Shown here: positions 26,800 to 34,836 of the stretch, in pieces
Layout of the letters: each line of letters begins with the position of its first letter
Position numbering within the stretch: the stretch's first letter is position 1
DNA from: [Streptosporangium] indianense
Lineage (GTDB): Bacteria; Actinomycetota; Actinomycetes; Streptomycetales; Streptomycetaceae
DNA length: 64,000 nucleotides
Assembly: GCF_021474405.1 (NCBI RefSeq)
Contig: NZ_JAKEIO010000020.1
Coordinates: forward strand, 1-64,000
Direction: 5' to 3'
The notes under the pieces: model-generated
Told to the model about the DNA's origin: nothing
Seen by the model: the letters and a program-made list of their open reading frames with translations, nothing else
The model's database searches: none
Position numbers and translations under genes: made by a program

Positions 26800-27300
26800 C
26801 AACGCCGTGACACCGGCACCCTAGTGAGAAGTGACGCTGCTCGGGCGGTCGAGGAACTATGAGCAGGCTCAGCGCACTCGCCATGTTCTGTGTCGGGTGC
26901 GGTCCCGTCGCCACTGCCGTCGCAGTGGCGACGCTTGTCGACGCCCGCCGCATGCGGAGCACCGCAGTTGCCCACACGTGGATTGCCTGCAACGCGGTCG
27001 CCGTCGCTCCGGGCAGGGCACGCCACGCGTGGTGCAGACCACCCGGCGGGGAGACGCTTCTCCGGCTACGCCCAACGCGATCCGCACGCCTGCACCACCG
27101 CGACGCCCAAGCCGCTGCCATGTGCGCTCAGCAGGGTGGCGGCTGTACGGCCCGCAGTCGACGGATTCCTGATTCGAGGCACGAGTGCCAGCCTTCATCG
27201 GCCATAAGGGTGGATATGTGACGGCCAGGAAAAACCGGGTGCGGTGAGGAGGAGTTGTCCGTGGGTCGACTCTCTTTCTCCCTCCGAACGGAGAAGTCCA
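26800..27300. other. Intergenic region before polysaccharide locus
   Basis: About 500 bp without a supported gene. Open frames on both strands give Arg/Ala-rich translations with no motifs. The right part must hold the promoter of the aminotransferase operon; a GGAGAAGT sequence just before 27301 is its ribosome binding site. Confidence 0.5.
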
Positions 27301-28398
27301 ATGACCCGCTCCTTTCCACCGATCCCGGCTGCCCGGCCCGTGATCGGTGAACCCGAGATCGCGGCGGCCGTACGCGTTCTGCGCAGCGGCCGCGTCGTCC
27401 AGGGACCAGAAGTGGCCGCCTTCGAGGAGGAGTTCTCCGCATTGGTCGCCGGCCGCTCCTGTGTGGCGGTCAATTCCGGAACCTCCGCCCTGCACCTGAG
27501 CCTTCTGGCCCTCGGTATCGGACCAGGGGACGAGGTCGTGGTGCCCTCGTTCTCGTTCGCCGCGACCGCCAACGCGGTACGCATGGCGGGTGCCGAACCT
27601 GTGTTCGCCGACATCACGCCCGACACCTACTGCCTCGACCCGCTCGCCGCATCAGCGGTGATCGGCCCGCGCACCGCGGCCCTCATGCCGGTGCACCTGT
27701 ACGGGCATCCCGCGCCCATGGATGGGCTGATGGAACTTGCCGCACGCCATGGACTCGCCCTACTGGAGGACGCCTGCCAGGCGCACGGAGCCACCCTGCA
27801 CGGACGCCCCGTGGGGAGCTTCGGTGCGGCGGGGTGCTTCAGCTTCTACCCGACGAAGAACATGCACGCCCTTGAGGGCGGCATGATCACGACGGACGAT
27901 CCGCGCCTTGCCCGCACTCTCCGGCTGTTGCGGAACCAGGGCATGGAACAGAGGTACGCCAACGAGATCGTCGGGGCCAACATGCGGATGACCGACGTCG
28001 CAGCGGCCGTCGGCCGTGTGCAGCTGCGGCAACTGCCGGCCTGGACGGAGCAGCGACGGGCCAACGCCAAGGTGCTCGATTCCCGCATCGCGGGGGTGTC
28101 CGTTCCTCACGAGACGGACGGCGCACGGCACGTCTACCATCAGTACACGGTTCGCATTCCTGGCGGTCGCCGGGATGCCGTGCAGCGGGACCTGGCACGA
28201 CAGGGCATCGACAGCGCGGTGTACTACCCGGTCCCGATCCACCGGCTCAGGCCCTACCAGGACCAGGGCGGGCCCGTCCTGCCCGAGACCGATCGGGCGG
28301 CTGCCGAGGTTCTGTCCCTCCCGGTTCACCCGAGTCTCGAACAGGCTGAGCTGGAGCGCATCGCCGGGGCCGTGAGCGATGCCGGAGGGGAACGGTGA
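27301..28398 (+). CDS. DegT/DnrJ/EryC1 aminotransferase (WbpE-type)
   Basis: A 365-residue PLP-dependent sugar aminotransferase. The cofactor lysine is Lys186 in FYPTKNMHALEGG. Other family marks are VNSGTSALHLSLLALGIGPG, DEVVVPSFSFAATANAV, ALLEDACQAHGA and an end segment YYPVPIHRLRPYQ. It is followed with a GTGA overlap by an oxidoreductase of WbpB type, and WbpA, WbpI and WbpD types lie next. In that pathway WbpE transfers an amino group from glutamate to the 3-keto group of UDP-GlcNAcA, coupled to WbpB. The assignment to this step rests on the complete neighbouring set, because the family has many substrates. A second, different DegT aminotransferase is encoded at 37513. Confidence 0.85.
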   Translation: MTRSFPPIPAARPVIGEPEIAAAVRVLRSGRVVQGPEVAAFEEEFSALVAGRSCVAVNSGTSALHLSLLALGIGPGDEVVVPSFSFAATANAVRMAGAEPVFADITPDTYCLDPLAASAVIGPRTAALMPVHLYGHPAPMDGLMELAARHGLALLEDACQAHGATLHGRPVGSFGAAGCFSFYPTKNMHALEGGMITTDDPRLARTLRLLRNQGMEQRYANEIVGANMRMTDVAAAVGRVQLRQLPAWTEQRRANAKVLDSRIAGVSVPHETDGARHVYHQYTVRIPGGRRDAVQRDLARQGIDSAVYYPVPIHRLRPYQDQGGPVLPETDRAAAEVLSLPVHPSLEQAELERIAGAVSDAGGER

Positions 28399-29432
28399 AC
28401 CGGCTTCCCCTGCGGGCCGGGCTCATCGGTCTGGGAGCGATGGGGCGCAATCATGCCCGAGTGCTGTCGTCGCTCGACGGTGTCGACCTGGTGGGCGTCA
28501 TGGACCCGGCAGGAGATGCCACCGGTGCCGTCCGGAGCGCCCCCGTTGTCGCCACCCTGCCGGAACTGCTGGCCTTGCGACTCGACTACGCGGTGGTCGC
28601 GTGTCCCACGGCGGCGCACGAGGAGATCGGGATGGCCCTGGCCGAGAACGGCGTGCCCGCTCTGATCGAGAAACCGCTCGCCCACTCCGTGCCCGCGGCA
28701 CAACGACTGGTCGACGCCTTCAGCCGAGCCGGACTGGTCGCCGGAGTCGGACACATCGAACGGTTCAACCCGGCACTGCAGAGCCTGCGTTCCCGCCTCG
28801 AGTCGGGAGAACTGGGAGATGTGTTCCAGGTGGTCACGCGCCGCCAGGGGCCGTTCCCGCACCGCATCGCCGACGTCGGGGTGGTCAAGGACCTGGCCAC
28901 CCACGACATCGACCTCACCAGTTGGGTCACCGGCCACGACTACGTCTCGGTCTCGGCGCGCACCGTGTCCAAGAGCGGCCGCCCTCACGAGGACATGGTG
29001 TGCGCGGTCGGTGACCTCGTCGACGGCATCATGGTCAGCCACCTCGTCAACTGGCTCAGTCCCTACAAGGAGCGCTTCACCGCGGTGACCGGTGAGCGCG
29101 GCTGCCTCGCCGCGGACACTCTCACGGCAGACCTGACCTTCCACGCCAACGGAGCGATGACCACCGAGTGGGAGGCGCTACGTGCCTTCCGGGGAGTCGC
29201 CGAGGGCGACATGGTCCGCTACGCCATCCCCAAGCGCGAGCCGCTCCTCGTCGAGCACGAGCGGTTCCGTGATGCCGTGGAGGGCAAGGCGACGGACATC
29301 GTCACTCTCGATCAGGGGCTGCGGACGGTCGAGGTGGCGGAGGCGGTCCTCGACTCGGCACGGAGGAAGGTGTCCGTGGACCTGCGAAGTCCCCGCACCC
29401 AGACCCTGGCGATGGTCACCCAGCGGTCATGA
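28395..29432 (+). CDS. Gfo/Idh/MocA oxidoreductase (WbpB-type)
   Basis: A 345-residue NAD(P)-dependent sugar oxidoreductase. The N-terminal Rossmann fold carries GLIGLGAMGRNHARVLSSL, and the catalytic-lysine motif is LIEKPLAHS. HIERFNPALQSLRSRLESGE and THDIDLTSWVTGHDYVSVSA belong to the C-terminal beta-sheet domain. Proposed role: oxidation of UDP-GlcNAcA at C3 to the 3-keto sugar, the substrate of the preceding aminotransferase. Its GTG start overlaps the aminotransferase stop (28395-28398), with GGAGGGG upstream, so the two would be made together, as their coupled chemistry requires. It is convergent in logic with the dehydrogenase gene 127 bp downstream. Confidence 0.82.
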   Translation: MNRLPLRAGLIGLGAMGRNHARVLSSLDGVDLVGVMDPAGDATGAVRSAPVVATLPELLALRLDYAVVACPTAAHEEIGMALAENGVPALIEKPLAHSVPAAQRLVDAFSRAGLVAGVGHIERFNPALQSLRSRLESGELGDVFQVVTRRQGPFPHRIADVGVVKDLATHDIDLTSWVTGHDYVSVSARTVSKSGRPHEDMVCAVGDLVDGIMVSHLVNWLSPYKERFTAVTGERGCLAADTLTADLTFHANGAMTTEWEALRAFRGVAEGDMVRYAIPKREPLLVEHERFRDAVEGKATDIVTLDQGLRTVEVAEAVLDSARRKVSVDLRSPRTQTLAMVTQRS

Positions 29433-29559
29433 CGGCCACCCCAGCAGAGCGCCGGACTAAGGAAGTCCCGTTGGGCCGGCGAACAGCTTCTCCCGAACGA
29501 CGGGGTGGCCGTTCGGGTCGCCGCGCTGAATCGAAACCGACCCCTAGGAGGAATCAGCC

Positions 29560-30867
29560 GTGCAGATCTGTGTAGTGGCGCTCGGAAAGATCGGCCTGCC
29601 GCTCGCCGTCCAGTTCGCCGCAAAAGGCCACCACGTCATCGGCGCCGATGTGGATGAAAACGTCGTCCGGTTGGTCAACGAGGGCGTCGAGCCGTTTCCC
29701 GGCGAGGCCGGCCTCGCCGGGAAGCTGAAGGACGTGGTCGCAGAGGGCCGGCTGGTGGCCACCACCGACACCACGTCGGCGGTCGCCGATGCCCGGGCGG
29801 TGATCCTCGTCGTCCCGCTGTACGTCGACGCCGAGGGCGTCCCCGACTTCGCCTGGATGGACGCGGCGACAGGAGCCGTGGCGCGCGGGCTGCAGCCCGG
29901 CACACTCGTGTCGTACGAGACGACACTGCCCGTCGGAACCACGCGCGGCCGCTGGGCCCCCATGCTCGAGCAGGGCAGCGGACTGACCGCGGGCCGCGAC
30001 TTCGCGCTCGTGTTCAGCCCCGAGCGGGTACTGACCGGCCGGGTTTTCGCCGACTTGCGCCGCTACCCCAAGCTCCTCGGCGGCATCGACACGGCGTCAG
30101 CCCGCCAGGGTGCCGAGTTCTACGAGTCCGTCCTCGACTTCGACCCGCGCGACGAGCTGCCCCGCCCCAACGGGGTGTGGGACCTCGGCTCGGCGGAGGC
30201 CGCGGAGTTCGCGAAGCTGGCCGAGACCACCTACCGTGATGTGAACATCGGGCTGGCGAACCAGTTCGCACGGTTCGCGGACCGCGTCGGTGTCGACGTG
30301 GACCTGGTGATCGACGCCTGCAACTCGCAGCCGTACAGCCACATCCACCGCCCGGGCATCGCCGTCGGCGGTCACTGCATTCCCGTCTATCCGCAGATGT
30401 ACCTGTGGAACGACTCGGAAGCGACGGTTGTCCGGGAAGCCCGTGCGACCAATGCCTCGATGCCCGAGTACGCGGTCCGCCGGCTTGCGGAGGTGTACGG
30501 CGACCTGACCGGCGCGGGCGTGCTCGTACTCGGTGCGGCCTACCGGGGCGGCGTCAAGGAGACGGCCTTCTCCGGGGTGTTCCCGGTCGTCGAGGCGCTC
30601 CGGACGCGGGGCGCCTCGCCGTACGTGTCCGATCCTTTGTACGGGGTCGACGAGCTGCGCGCACTCGGCCTGCCGCCGTACACCGGCCAGGCGGTCACGG
30701 CCGCAGTCGTCCAAACCGATCACGGCGAGTACCGGGACATGGGCTCCGACCAGTTCCCTCAGGTGCGCGTCGTGGTCGACGGACGGCGGATCCTTGACCG
30801 GGACCGTTGGGCCGGTGCCGAGGTCATCGTGCTCGGTGCCACGTCACCGGCGGCTCAGCGGGCATGA
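29560..30867 (+). CDS. UDP-N-acetylhexosamine 6-dehydrogenase (WbpA/WecC-type)
   Basis: A 435-residue NAD-dependent nucleotide-sugar dehydrogenase of the UDP-glucose/GDP-mannose dehydrogenase family. It oxidises the C6 alcohol of a UDP-sugar to a carboxylate. The cofactor site is CVVALGKIGLPLAVQFAAKG; the catalytic Cys (about residue 273) is in GGHCIPVYP; and EFAKLAETTYRDVNIGLANQ contains the conserved Lys and Asn. GTG 29560 follows AGGAGG at 29547-29552. Within this locus the likely substrate is UDP-GlcNAc, giving UDP-GlcNAcA for the WbpB/E steps. UDP-ManNAc (WecC activity) is possible too, since an epimerase gene overlaps its 3' end by 13 nt on the opposite strand. Confidence 0.85.
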   Translation: MQICVVALGKIGLPLAVQFAAKGHHVIGADVDENVVRLVNEGVEPFPGEAGLAGKLKDVVAEGRLVATTDTTSAVADARAVILVVPLYVDAEGVPDFAWMDAATGAVARGLQPGTLVSYETTLPVGTTRGRWAPMLEQGSGLTAGRDFALVFSPERVLTGRVFADLRRYPKLLGGIDTASARQGAEFYESVLDFDPRDELPRPNGVWDLGSAEAAEFAKLAETTYRDVNIGLANQFARFADRVGVDVDLVIDACNSQPYSHIHRPGIAVGGHCIPVYPQMYLWNDSEATVVREARATNASMPEYAVRRLAEVYGDLTGAGVLVLGAAYRGGVKETAFSGVFPVVEALRTRGASPYVSDPLYGVDELRALGLPPYTGQAVTAAVVQTDHGEYRDMGSDQFPQVRVVVDGRRILDRDRWAGAEVIVLGATSPAAQRA

Positions 30868-31958
30868 AGTCCCCCCGCGTGATCCTCCAGCGCCCGCACC
30901 ACGCGGCCTGCCGCTCGGCCGTCGCCGTACGGCATGTCGCGTGAGGCGCGGGAGGCGGGCCGCAGGACGGTGTCCGACCATGCCTGGGGGCTCAGTTCAC
31001 CCGGGTTCGGCACGAGCGTGTTCCAGCCGCCCCGGAGCGTTTCCGGCCACTCCGTCTCCGTGCGGATCGTCGTGCAGACACGCTCCAGCAGGAACGTCTC
31101 CTTCTGGAGTCCTCCCGAGTCGGTGATCACGCCGCACGAGCCGAGGATCGTGGCGATCAGCTCCGCGTACGGCAAGGGACGGCTGACATGGAGGGAGCCG
31201 TGGATCAGCTTGATGCCGAAGTCCTCTGTCCGCGCGAGCAGCCGCGGATGGGCGGCCAGGACGACCGGCACCGGCAGACCGGCCAGGGCGTCCACGAGGG
31301 CGGCGAGGCGTTCGGGATCGTCCGTGTTCTCGGCCCGGTGCAAGGTGGCGAACAGGTAGGGCTCCTGGGCGTCGAGGGAGACCGGAAGCGCCGGGGCGCA
31401 GGCCTCACCGTTCAGGACCGTGTCCCTGACACGCAGGCACACATCGACCATGACATCCCCGGTCAGGACCACCCGTTCGGCCAGACCCTCGGCCGCCAGG
31501 TGGCGTACCGACTCCTCGGTGGGTGCGAGCAGCAGATCGGCGGCGTGGTCGGTGAGGACGCGGTTGTGCTCCTCGGGCATGCGCCGGTTGAAGGAGCGCA
31601 GCCCCGCTTCCAGGTGGGCGACGGGGGTGTGCTGTTTGGCCGCGGACAGGGCCCCGGCAAGAGTCGAGTTGGTGTCTCCGTAGACCAGCACCCAGTCGGG
31701 CCGTGCTGCGGCGATGACGGGATCAAGGGCTGCCAGGATGGTGCCGGTCTGCACTCCGTGGGTTCCGGAGCCCACACCCAGGTGCACATCGGGCTCCGGG
31801 ATGCACAGACCGGAGAAGAAGACGTCGGACAGATCGGCGTCGTAATGCTGACCGGTGTGGACAATCACGTGGTCGTAATCCGTATCGCCGAACGCTGCGG
31901 CGACCGCGGCGAGCTTGACGAATTGGGGGCGCGCCCCGACGACACTCATGACCTTCAT
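30855..31958 (-). CDS. wecB: UDP-GlcNAc 2-epimerase, non-hydrolysing (WecB/WbpI-type)
   Basis: A 367-residue enzyme that inverts C2 of UDP-GlcNAc-type sugars. All family marks are visible: MSVVGARPQFVKLAAVAAAF, HTGQHYDADLSD, GDTNSTLAGALSA, VAHLEAGLRSFNRRMPEEHN, LFATLHRAENTDDPERL and ITDSGGLQKETFLL. ATG 31958 is the family start; it overlaps the stop of the upstream acetyltransferase gene (ATGA). With WbpA, B, E and D types adjacent, WbpI activity (UDP-GlcNAc3NAcA to UDP-ManNAc3NAcA) is the better match than WecB, but sequence alone does not decide. A deleted second copy of such a gene lies at 40833-41162. Confidence 0.88.
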   Translation of the reverse strand: MKVMSVVGARPQFVKLAAVAAAFGDTDYDHVIVHTGQHYDADLSDVFFSGLCIPEPDVHLGVGSGTHGVQTGTILAALDPVIAAARPDWVLVYGDTNSTLAGALSAAKQHTPVAHLEAGLRSFNRRMPEEHNRVLTDHAADLLLAPTEESVRHLAAEGLAERVVLTGDVMVDVCLRVRDTVLNGEACAPALPVSLDAQEPYLFATLHRAENTDDPERLAALVDALAGLPVPVVLAAHPRLLARTEDFGIKLIHGSLHVSRPLPYAELIATILGSCGVITDSGGLQKETFLLERVCTTIRTETEWPETLRGGWNTLVPNPGELSPQAWSDTVLRPASRASRDMPYGDGRAAGRVVRALEDHAGGLHAR

Positions 31959-32608
31959 GGGTTCGGCTCTTCTCGGTACGGGGTTGAAAGCTCGGTCAGC
32001 ATGCCGTCCTGTTCCGCGTAGAGCGCTCCGTTCCGTGGGCATGCCCAGACACCCATCCGGTCCGGCAGCGCGCGAAGACGCTCGCCGGCTTGTCCCACCC
32101 ATCCGATCCGACGAGCAGGGACTCCGGCGACGAGGGCGAAATCAGGCACGTCCCGGGTCACGACAGCGCCGGCGGCGACCATCGCCCAGCGGCCGATGCT
32201 GACCGGAGCCACGCACACTGATCGTGCGCCGAGTGACGCTCCCTCGGCGACCCGGACGCCGACCGCGTCCCAGTCACCGGCGCGCTTCGGCCGCCCGTCC
32301 GCGTCGACCGCGCGAGGATGGTGGTCGTTCGTGAGGACGACCGCAGGCCCGACGAAAACGCCGTCGGCCAGCTCGGCCGGCTCATACACCAGTGCATAGT
32401 TCTGCAGCTTCACCCGACGGCCGATCTTCACCCGGGGGCCCACGTAGACACCACGGCCCACGACGCAGTCAGAGCCGAGCACGGCTCCCTCGCGAATCTG
32501 GGCGAGTTCCCACACGGTGGTACCGGGGCTCAGCACGGCCGTATCGTCGACCTGCGCACCGGGTGCGATCCGGATCTGCGGAAACGCCGCTTTCCCGCTT
32601 TGGTTCAT
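31955..32608 (-). CDS. Hexapeptide-repeat sugar N-acetyltransferase (WbpD-type)
   Basis: A 217-residue left-handed beta-helix acyltransferase. Hexapeptide repeats run from about residue 20 to 155: DDTAVLSPGTTVWELAQIRE, GAVLGSDCVVGRGVYVGP, KIGRRVKLQNYALVYEP and so on, ending SIGRWAMVAAGAVVTRDVPD. FVGPAVVLTNDHHPRA holds the usual catalytic His. WbpD transfers acetyl from acetyl-CoA to the 3-amino group of UDP-GlcNAc3NA; the position between the WbpE/B/A and WbpI types supports this. The C-terminal 40 residues go beyond the helix. It is the first gene of a two-gene minus-strand unit, coupled to the epimerase, and starts divergently from the DUF4012 gene. Confidence 0.83.
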   Translation of the reverse strand: MNQSGKAAFPQIRIAPGAQVDDTAVLSPGTTVWELAQIREGAVLGSDCVVGRGVYVGPRVKIGRRVKLQNYALVYEPAELADGVFVGPAVVLTNDHHPRAVDADGRPKRAGDWDAVGVRVAEGASLGARSVCVAPVSIGRWAMVAAGAVVTRDVPDFALVAGVPARRIGWVGQAGERLRALPDRMGVWACPRNGALYAEQDGMLTELSTPYREEPNP

Positions 32609-32814
32609 GTGCTGAGCAACGAGCGCGGGCTGCTCCGGGTACGTTCTTCGGTCCTAATCCGGTGAGATCAGGTCCACGGTTGGAGTATTAGGCCGTTCGG
32701 ACCCAGTTCCCCGCCACCTGACGCCCTGAGGTTTGCGTCGCTTCTTGGTGACTGTCGTTGCTGATTTAATCCAGATGCTTGATTCCGGTGCACTCTTCGA
32801 TTCATGGGCGGGCA
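32609..32814. promoter_or_regulatory. Divergent promoter region inside polysaccharide locus
   Basis: 206 bp between oppositely directed genes (acetyltransferase and DUF4012), so it must hold two promoters. A possible plus-strand element is TTGGTG near 32743 followed about 15 nt later by TTTAAT near 32764; both are poor consensus matches. The patch 32755-32785 is AT-rich for this genome. Confidence 0.35.
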
Positions 32815-34629
32815 ATGAAGGCAGGGAAGGACCCTACGCGCAGTCTGAAGCACGTTGTTGAGAGTGCGTGGGCATACGCGGCCGGGATGGTACGGCGCCG
32901 CCGAGTTCTCCTTTGGATTGCCGGAGTCGTCGGTCTGCTGTCCGCCGCGTCGGCCGGTTTCCTGATGTGGGAAGTTCGCACGGTCCAGAGCAATCTTGCT
33001 GCGGCCGAGGTGGCGACTGACCGTCTGCAAACGGAGATGGACCGTCATCGCCGGCCCTCGGCCGAAGCGCTGGACCATATCCGGGAACACGCAGCGGCCG
33101 CCCGCAGCGCGGCTTCCACACCGGTGTGGGGCATCGCCGAGCGCCTCCCGCTGATGGGCCCACCGCTCCGTTCCGCCCGGGGGTTGAGTGTCGCCGCCGA
33201 CGACATGGCCACCGGGGTGCTGCCGGAGGCGGTGCGGCTTCATCGGATGCTCGCGTCCGGCCGGCTCGTGCACCGCGGTCGAGTCGACCTCGCTCAGCTT
33301 GCAGATGCCACCGACCTGCTGGGAAACGTGCGCCGTGAGCTGACCGGAATCGAGACCCATTTGCGGGGTCTGCCCGGCTCGACTGTGGTCACCCGCCTCG
33401 ACGTGGCACGGCAGCGAGTGTCCGACCGAGTGACGCGCCTTTCCGACGCGGTCGTCGAGGCGGAGTCGACGGCGCGGTTGCTGGGGCCTGTGCTGGGGGC
33501 CTCGGGGCCACGCACCTACTTTCTGGCGTTTCAGAACAATGCCGAGGCCCGGGGCACGGGTGGGCTCGTAGGCACCTTCGGCATGTTGACCGCCGACCGT
33601 GGGCGGATCACTTTGCACGGCTTCGCATCGGATGACACGCTGCCACGCACCAGCACCCCCGTGGCAGACTTCGGGCCCGCGTTCGACCACAGGTACGGAG
33701 CCGCTGAGAGTGCCCAGGGGCTGGCCAATTCCAACCTGTCCGCCCACTTTCCCTATGCGGCGCAGATCTGGGTGGGCCTGTGGCAGCGACACACGGGGCA
33801 GCGTCTCGACGGTGCCATCGCGACCGACCCAGCGGGACTCGCCCGCATCATCAAAGCCACGGGGCCTGTCCGGCTTCCGGACGGAAAGCAGCTGACAGCG
33901 GAGAACACCGTAGAGTTCACCGAGAGCACGCTCTACGCCTCGTACAGCAACGTCGAACGCAAGCGTTTCCTGGTGCAAGTCGCACAGTCAGTCGCTGCCG
34001 CCTTGCTGCACCGTCCTGAGGCGATGCCCCTTGTGCACGCGCTGCGGCAGAACGTCGAGGACGGCCGCATTCGTGTGTGGAGCGCGGACCCCTCAACCGA
34101 GTCGGCACTCAGACGAAGCGGACTGGCAGGCGAGATCCCCGAGAGAAGAGGGCCGTTCGCCTATCTCGTGGTCAACAATTCCGCGGGCAACAAGATGGAC
34201 TACTATCTGCAGCGGTCGCTGTCCTACGAGCTTGGTCCTTGTCAGGACGGCACTCGTTCCAGCGTAGTGCGCATCAGGCTGAAGAATGCCGCCCCCGTCG
34301 CGGGCCTGCCCGCCCTCGTCACTCTCCGCTCGGACGATCCCCACGGCTCCAATCCCCTGGGGTCGACCAGCGTCTGGCTTTCGCTGTACGCCAGTTCCGG
34401 TGCGCGGTTCACCGGTGGGACGCTGGACGGGCGGCGACTTCTGTTGTCGTCGACCGAGGAGCGCGGTCACCCGGTCCTCGGGGCACAGGTGGAACTCCTG
34501 CCCGGTCAGACGAGAGAAGTGGTGATTCGTCTGCTGGAGCCGGTCTCGGACCGGCCCCCCGTGGTGCCCGTGCAGCCGTTGGCCCGGCCGCAGACCACCA
34601 AAGTACACATCCAGCCGTGCGCGAATTAA
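32815..34629 (+). CDS. DUF4012 membrane-anchored protein
   Basis: A 604-residue protein with a single N-terminal transmembrane helix (about residues 30-52) after a basic RRRR stretch and a large extracellular part. The DUF4012 core is recognised by YFLAFQNNAEARGTGGLVG, FGMLTADRGRITL and DGAIATDPAGLARIIKATGP. Residues 55-180 form helices with heptad character, likely a coiled coil. Function of DUF4012 is not established; it is often found in exopolysaccharide loci of Gram-positive and other bacteria, as here. ATG 32815 is the first ATG in frame, with GGGCGGG upstream. It sits at the head of the plus-strand genes for the bacillosamine-type sugar pathway. Confidence 0.8.
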   Translation: MKAGKDPTRSLKHVVESAWAYAAGMVRRRRVLLWIAGVVGLLSAASAGFLMWEVRTVQSNLAAAEVATDRLQTEMDRHRRPSAEALDHIREHAAAARSAASTPVWGIAERLPLMGPPLRSARGLSVAADDMATGVLPEAVRLHRMLASGRLVHRGRVDLAQLADATDLLGNVRRELTGIETHLRGLPGSTVVTRLDVARQRVSDRVTRLSDAVVEAESTARLLGPVLGASGPRTYFLAFQNNAEARGTGGLVGTFGMLTADRGRITLHGFASDDTLPRTSTPVADFGPAFDHRYGAAESAQGLANSNLSAHFPYAAQIWVGLWQRHTGQRLDGAIATDPAGLARIIKATGPVRLPDGKQLTAENTVEFTESTLYASYSNVERKRFLVQVAQSVAAALLHRPEAMPLVHALRQNVEDGRIRVWSADPSTESALRRSGLAGEIPERRGPFAYLVVNNSAGNKMDYYLQRSLSYELGPCQDGTRSSVVRIRLKNAAPVAGLPALVTLRSDDPHGSNPLGSTSVWLSLYASSGARFTGGTLDGRRLLLSSTEERGHPVLGAQVELLPGQTREVVIRLLEPVSDRPPVVPVQPLARPQTTKVHIQPCAN

Positions 34630-34836
34630 TCGGACCGTCTGAGTGAATACAGGCGCCGGTGTCCGCTCCCCAAGTTATCGCGCGCCCAGCCGGGCACGAA
34701 ATCGTACTCACAGAGCGCGCGACAAAAGAAACCTTCTCACCACCCGGAAGGATGCGCGGCGTCCGTGGACATGCCGTCGGCAAAGTGCCGAAATAGATCT
34801 TCGGCAACTCACACATCCTGCTGATCGGGGTTCACC

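Noticed and set aside
26859..27221. 120-codon plus-strand frame before the polysaccharide locus
   Set aside because: A short hydrophobic start looks like a signal peptide, but the remainder is Arg/Ala/Cys-rich without structure and no ribosome binding site precedes it.
34786..34806. Small hairpin TGCCGAA / TTCGGCA before the dehydratase gene
   Set aside because: A 7-bp stem only, and it lies 31 nt before a start codon rather than after a stop with a strong stem. Too weak to call a terminator or riboswitch.
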